Made by a program: the position numbers and the translations under genes. Of a stretch of 57,961 nucleotides of DNA, positions 55,469-57,961 are shown piece by piece. Numbering within the stretch: the stretch's first letter is position 1; every line of letters begins with the position of its first letter. Origin of the DNA: Bacteroidales bacterium (GTDB lineage Bacteria > Bacteroidota > Bacteroidia > Bacteroidales > JACABE01); NCBI GenBank assembly GCA_023251515.1, contig JAHEYQ010000028.1, positions 1 to 57,961 of the forward strand, given 5' to 3'. The notes under the pieces are model-generated. The model was not told where the DNA came from. It searched no databases and saw nothing but the letters and a program-made list of their open reading frames with translations.

Positions 55469-55849
55469 ATTCCATACAATATTTTCAGTTGAAGAAATTC
55501 TATCCCAATTTAGTTCTTTTCTATATTTCAAAAAAAAATCATTAGAATCTGGTATTAAATATTTCCAAACAATGTAATTTCCATGAGTGCTTATAAATGA
55601 TTCTGACTTGCAAAATATATCAAACAGTATATAAAACCAATTCCATATATCTTTATATCTTTCAATTAATTCGGATTTTAATGGATACCAAGCTAATAAA
55701 GCAAATGTAAATAAGTCCATGTTTTTTTTAAAAAACAAAATTAATTTGTTTCTTATGTGTTTTTCAATGATCTCATTACTTATTTTTATCTGTGTATCTA
55801 CTCTTGTAAGTGAAGCGGGTAGATATTTTACAAGTGCGTTATTTTCCAT
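55436..55849 (-). CDS. Truncated Trp-repeat protein fused to IS remnant
   Basis: A 137-residue frame starting at MENNALVKYLP (ATG at 55849). This start is 4 bp after the stop of the HEPN-like gene; a longer frame up to 55906 overlaps that gene and is rejected. It contains two units of the Trp repeat also seen in the 372-residue protein: SELIERYKDIWNWFYIL and FFLKYRKELNWDRISSTENIVWN. The last ten residues derive from an ISAs1-type transposase. It is therefore a 3'-truncated chimera, and whether it is functional is unknown. Confidence 0.6.
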   Translation of the reverse strand: MENNALVKYLPASLTRVDTQIKISNEIIEKHIRNKLILFFKKNMDLFTFALLAWYPLKSELIERYKDIWNWFYILFDIFCKSESFISTHGNYIVWKYLIPDSNDFFLKYRKELNWDRISSTENIVWNVAFNEDLSRN

Positions 55850-55853
55850 TTTG

Positions 55854-56342
55854 TTATTTATTATTACACGTAACATCCAAGGCAAATTGATCAATAAATT
55901 TACCAAATTTAACTATTGGTATTAAAGCTTTAAAACATAATTTATCTTCATCTGAATAACGATCCTCAAAAAGCAAAATATCATTTTCAACAAATTTGAA
56001 TCTTCCATGCGTAATTGAATTTCTTAATTTCTTTGCAATATGCTTATTGGTAATTTCTTTTTCTGAAAACTCAATTAAAAAATCACTAAAATCAAATTTA
56101 TCAAACTCAATTTGAGTAAATTCAGTTTCTTGTAAATAAGCAAATTGTAAATAAGCAGCCATCATTAAAACACCTTTGTTAAGCACTCTGTAATCTTTTA
56201 GGTCAAGAAAAGTTTCTTCTAATATCTGTCTCATTGTTTTATCAATACTTTCTTCTTCATTCAGTTCTTTTATTAAATGAATAGTTTTCATTCCATTAAT
56301 AACATTTTCCCAATCAGTTTCTTTTGTATTTTCTTTTTCCAT
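55854..56342 (-). CDS. Putative HEPN-domain protein (RNxxxH motif)
   Basis: A 162-residue, mostly helical protein. In the C-terminal half, KHIAKKLRNSITHGRFKF (about 110-127) contains R-N-S-I-T-H, matching the Rx4H catalytic motif of HEPN RNases with a polar residue after Arg. This motif typically precedes a beta strand as here. The preceding helix with DFLIEFSEKEITNKH is also as in HEPN proteins. Many HEPN proteins are toxins or defence RNases. No MNT antitoxin is adjacent. A -7 box lies at 56360-56367. Confidence in the family is moderate. Confidence 0.62.
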   Translation of the reverse strand: MEKENTKETDWENVINGMKTIHLIKELNEEESIDKTMRQILEETFLDLKDYRVLNKGVLMMAAYLQFAYLQETEFTQIEFDKFDFSDFLIEFSEKEITNKHIAKKLRNSITHGRFKFVENDILLFEDRYSDEDKLCFKALIPIVKFGKFIDQFALDVTCNNK

Positions 56343-56359
56343 TTTTAAGATTTTTAATG

Positions 56360-56367
56360 CAAAAATA
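56360..56367 (-). promoter_or_regulatory. Candidate -7 box for the HEPN-like gene
   Basis: TATTTTTG on the minus strand, 18 bp before the start codon. Confidence 0.5.
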
Positions 56368-56423
56368 ACTCATTCTAAGACCTATTCCTATCATTTTTAT
56401 AAATTTTCAACTCTCACTTATAG

Positions 56424-57542
56424 CTAATTATTCAATTTTTTATGATTTTTTATTATCATTTCCAACATTTCTTTCATCACTTCCTTATTCTGCATTTCGG
56501 CAAATGCTTTGGGCATAATATTGGGATTGTGGTATAAATGTGGCATACCCCATCTGTTTTCATATTTCAGCAAGATTTCTATGCTCCAGTCCACAGCTGG
56601 ATTGCATGTTAGACAATTGAAGTCTATAATCTTCTCAAATTGTGTAATCGTTTGCAAATTCCATGGGAAATGCCTGTTCATACTCAATATACCCATAAAT
56701 TCATAATCACCCTTAACCTCAGCAGATCTGTAAGTATCTCTAATGAAATACATCATATATTTCGATAAGAGTTCTGCCGACCAGGGCACTGCAATATTAA
56801 AGCTCAATTGTCTGAAATTGATTTTGTTTTTATATTTCTCTATTTTTTCTAAACTCCAATCCAAAGCTGAATTATTGCAAATAGCTTCCCAATCAGGATT
56901 TGGGTCTGCTTCCACTTCTGCCCAATTCTGATGCAAGCTGCTAAAATAGGTTGAAAGATCGGTAAAAGAATATTCGAGATCATAATTGTTTTCATAATAA
57001 TCAAAATCAGTTCCGGCAAGGCTGTCGCATTTTTTTGATGCTTTTTTTAAATGCTCATCAGTAGTATATTCCCGATATACTTTTTTCATATAGTCGTAAA
57101 TCTCTTTATTGCTGTATAATTTGCTGTTAAACATTAAAATATTCCAGTCCCACAAATGTTCATATCGCTTAATCAGTTCGATACTCCATGGTAACCCATG
57201 ATTGAGACAGAAAAAACCAGGAAAATAATCGGTAGTTTTACAATGAAAATCTAATTTGTCAACAAAATAATCTATCAGTTTATAACTCCATTCCACGTGG
57301 TGATTTAAGCTGATATGATACCAATCAACATCATATTGATACTGTTTAAGCTCTTCAAAATTAAAAGGATAATTCCGGCAAATATAATTTGTAGCCATTT
57401 CGGGATGGCGAAGCAGGAAGTCAGTTTTTCGTTTATCAGGTTTTGAAAAAAGCATATTGGCTTTGGTTTTACAATTGGCTAAAATAATAATTATATTTAT
57501 CGGAAAAACAATTGTTGAAAAATATTTTTTGAGTTTAGACAA
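56424..57542 (-). CDS. Trp-repeat protein, 372 residues
   Basis: A protein of about seven degenerate repeats of the form 'D-W-x-x-L-S-x-N-x-x-x-x-W-S-x-E-L-I-x-K-Y'. Examples are VDWYHISLNHHVEWSYKLIDY, GLPWSIELIKRYEHLWDWN, VPWSAELLSKY and VDWSIEILLKYENRWG. The N-terminal 25 residues are hydrophobic and end in LANC, so it may be a lipoprotein or membrane-anchored, though Asn before Cys is atypical. An internal start at MLFSKPDK (57455) would remove this segment. Function unknown. The same repeat occurs in the truncated gene at 55436-55849. Confidence 0.72.
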   Translation of the reverse strand: MSKLKKYFSTIVFPINIIIILANCKTKANMLFSKPDKRKTDFLLRHPEMATNYICRNYPFNFEELKQYQYDVDWYHISLNHHVEWSYKLIDYFVDKLDFHCKTTDYFPGFFCLNHGLPWSIELIKRYEHLWDWNILMFNSKLYSNKEIYDYMKKVYREYTTDEHLKKASKKCDSLAGTDFDYYENNYDLEYSFTDLSTYFSSLHQNWAEVEADPNPDWEAICNNSALDWSLEKIEKYKNKINFRQLSFNIAVPWSAELLSKYMMYFIRDTYRSAEVKGDYEFMGILSMNRHFPWNLQTITQFEKIIDFNCLTCNPAVDWSIEILLKYENRWGMPHLYHNPNIMPKAFAEMQNKEVMKEMLEMIIKNHKKLNN

Positions 57543-57598
57543 AAAATAATTTACAATCTTAGGAACGTTATATCCTTAGCAAAATACAAAAGTCGATA

Positions 57599-57614
57599 AC
57601 TAACGTACGTTAGT
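57599..57614. promoter_or_regulatory. Perfect 16-bp palindrome ACTAACGTACGTTAGT
   Basis: An uninterrupted palindrome 57 bp upstream of the leftward 372-residue protein gene. Its form and position suit a dimeric repressor operator. Confidence 0.45.
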
Positions 57615-57663
57615 CTATAATGAACATACATTTATCTTCATTGCAAATGCATTTACAAACTTC

Positions 57664-57679
57664 TGCAAATGCATTTGCA
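57664..57679. promoter_or_regulatory. Perfect 16-bp palindrome TGCAAATGCATTTGCA
   Basis: A second copy with one arm altered (TGCAAATGCATTTACA) begins 22 bp earlier, at 57642. The TGCAAA/TTTGCA arms recur in the adjacent tandem array, so this may be its ancestral or boundary unit rather than an operator. Confidence 0.45.
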
Positions 57680-57738
57680 ATCGGAATTTTTATTGCTAAA
57701 ATACTTGTATATAAATTTTTACATTATATTTTCTGCAT

Positions 57739-57961
57739 TGCAAAGGTCTTTACAAAAATGCGCGGATAGCTTTGCGGTACTGCAAACGTCTCTGCGAACA
57801 TTCACGGAAGCAATCGCGGTCTTGCAAACGTCTCCGCACACTTGCACAGTAGCATTTGCAGTCTTGCAAACGTCTCCGCACACTTGCACAGTAGCATTTG
57901 CAGTCTTGCAAACGTCTCCGTGAACATTCACGGAAGCATTTGCGGTCTTGCAAACGTCTCC
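57739..57961. repeat. 42-bp tandem array with hairpins, running off the window
   Basis: TGCAAA starts at 57739, 57781, 57823, 57865, 57907 and 57949, exactly 42 bp apart; the last unit is cut by the window end. At most junctions TTTGC(A/G) pairs with TGCAAA around a short loop. One unit also holds the perfect hairpin TCCGTGAACATTCACGGA (57917-57934). Units are more G+C-rich than the surroundings. Open frames through it follow from the period being a multiple of 3 and are not genes. Confidence 0.93.

Larger units (their letters stand above)
57543..57738. other. Gene-free region with two perfect palindromes
   Basis: Upstream region of the 372-residue protein gene. It carries palindromes at 57599-57614 and 57664-57679. 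I see no clear TAnnTTTG box for the leftward gene. Confidence 0.5.

Noticed and set aside
55850..55906. N-terminal extension of the Trp-repeat chimera
   Set aside because: It overlaps the end of the HEPN-like gene, while the ATG at 55849 falls 4 bp after that gene's stop.
57669..57953. Cys/Thr-rich frames on both strands at the right edge
   Set aside because: Translation of the 42-bp array; open in several phases for the same arithmetic reason.

Overview
The window reads as chromosomal DNA of an AT-rich member of the Bacteroidota, probably a free-living or environmental lineage. The sequence shows type IX secretion (T9SS) proteins (a PorP/SprF-like outer-membrane protein, a giant adhesin-like protein with a gliding-motility-type C-terminus, an amidase with a T9SS sorting tail), a DUF4293 protein, a Rho with a long charged insertion, LytS/LytTR regulators, and repeated use of the Bacteroidota promoter -7 box TAnnTTTG. 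No species is named because nothing here fixes one.

Layout. 1-2105 is gene-free and holds a 42-bp palindrome array. 2106-8207 is a type I restriction-modification locus (hsdR, a four-helix-bundle gene, hsdM, hsdS) with short REP-like palindromic elements inside and between its genes. 8251-10750 holds two small lipoprotein genes, an 8-bp minisatellite and a nitroreductase. 11127-18835 is housekeeping: ffh, folD, a conserved acidic protein, ogt, a secreted amidase, DUF4293 and rho. 19209-25819 holds a VTC-type polyphosphate polymerase/DUF4956 pair, a PqqD-like protein, a LytS/LytTR two-component pair, an SDR/DUF2867 protein and an OsmC protein. 26367-26530 carries tRNA-Gln and tRNA-Met. 26614-28149 is a divergent transporter/phosphoesterase pair. 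28286-35662 is a T9SS-linked surface operon, followed by a second palindrome array (41-bp period). 36255-52192 holds yidC, an Omp85-like protein, manA, a nucleotide kinase/dCMP deaminase pair, a hybrid sensor kinase, a GT-C-type membrane protein, YitT, an acyl-CoA synthetase, efp and an lpxD paralogue.

52455-57542 is a leftward, visibly more AT-rich accessory island: a tight four-gene operon of mostly unrecognised proteins including a DUF2971 protein, a putative HEPN-type RNase (RNxxxH motif), and two proteins built of Trp-rich repeats. One of the latter runs into the nonsense-mutated C-terminus of an ISAs1-family transposase. The window ends inside a third tandem array, again with a 42-bp period and embedded inverted repeats.

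The most unusual signals are (i) three unrelated-sequence tandem arrays sharing a four-helical-turn period and internal palindromes, (ii) the right-hand island with its HEPN/Trp-repeat/DUF2971 content and IS remnant, which is the best candidate here for an undescribed defence or toxin system, and (iii) REP-like palindromes inserted in frame in the restriction genes.
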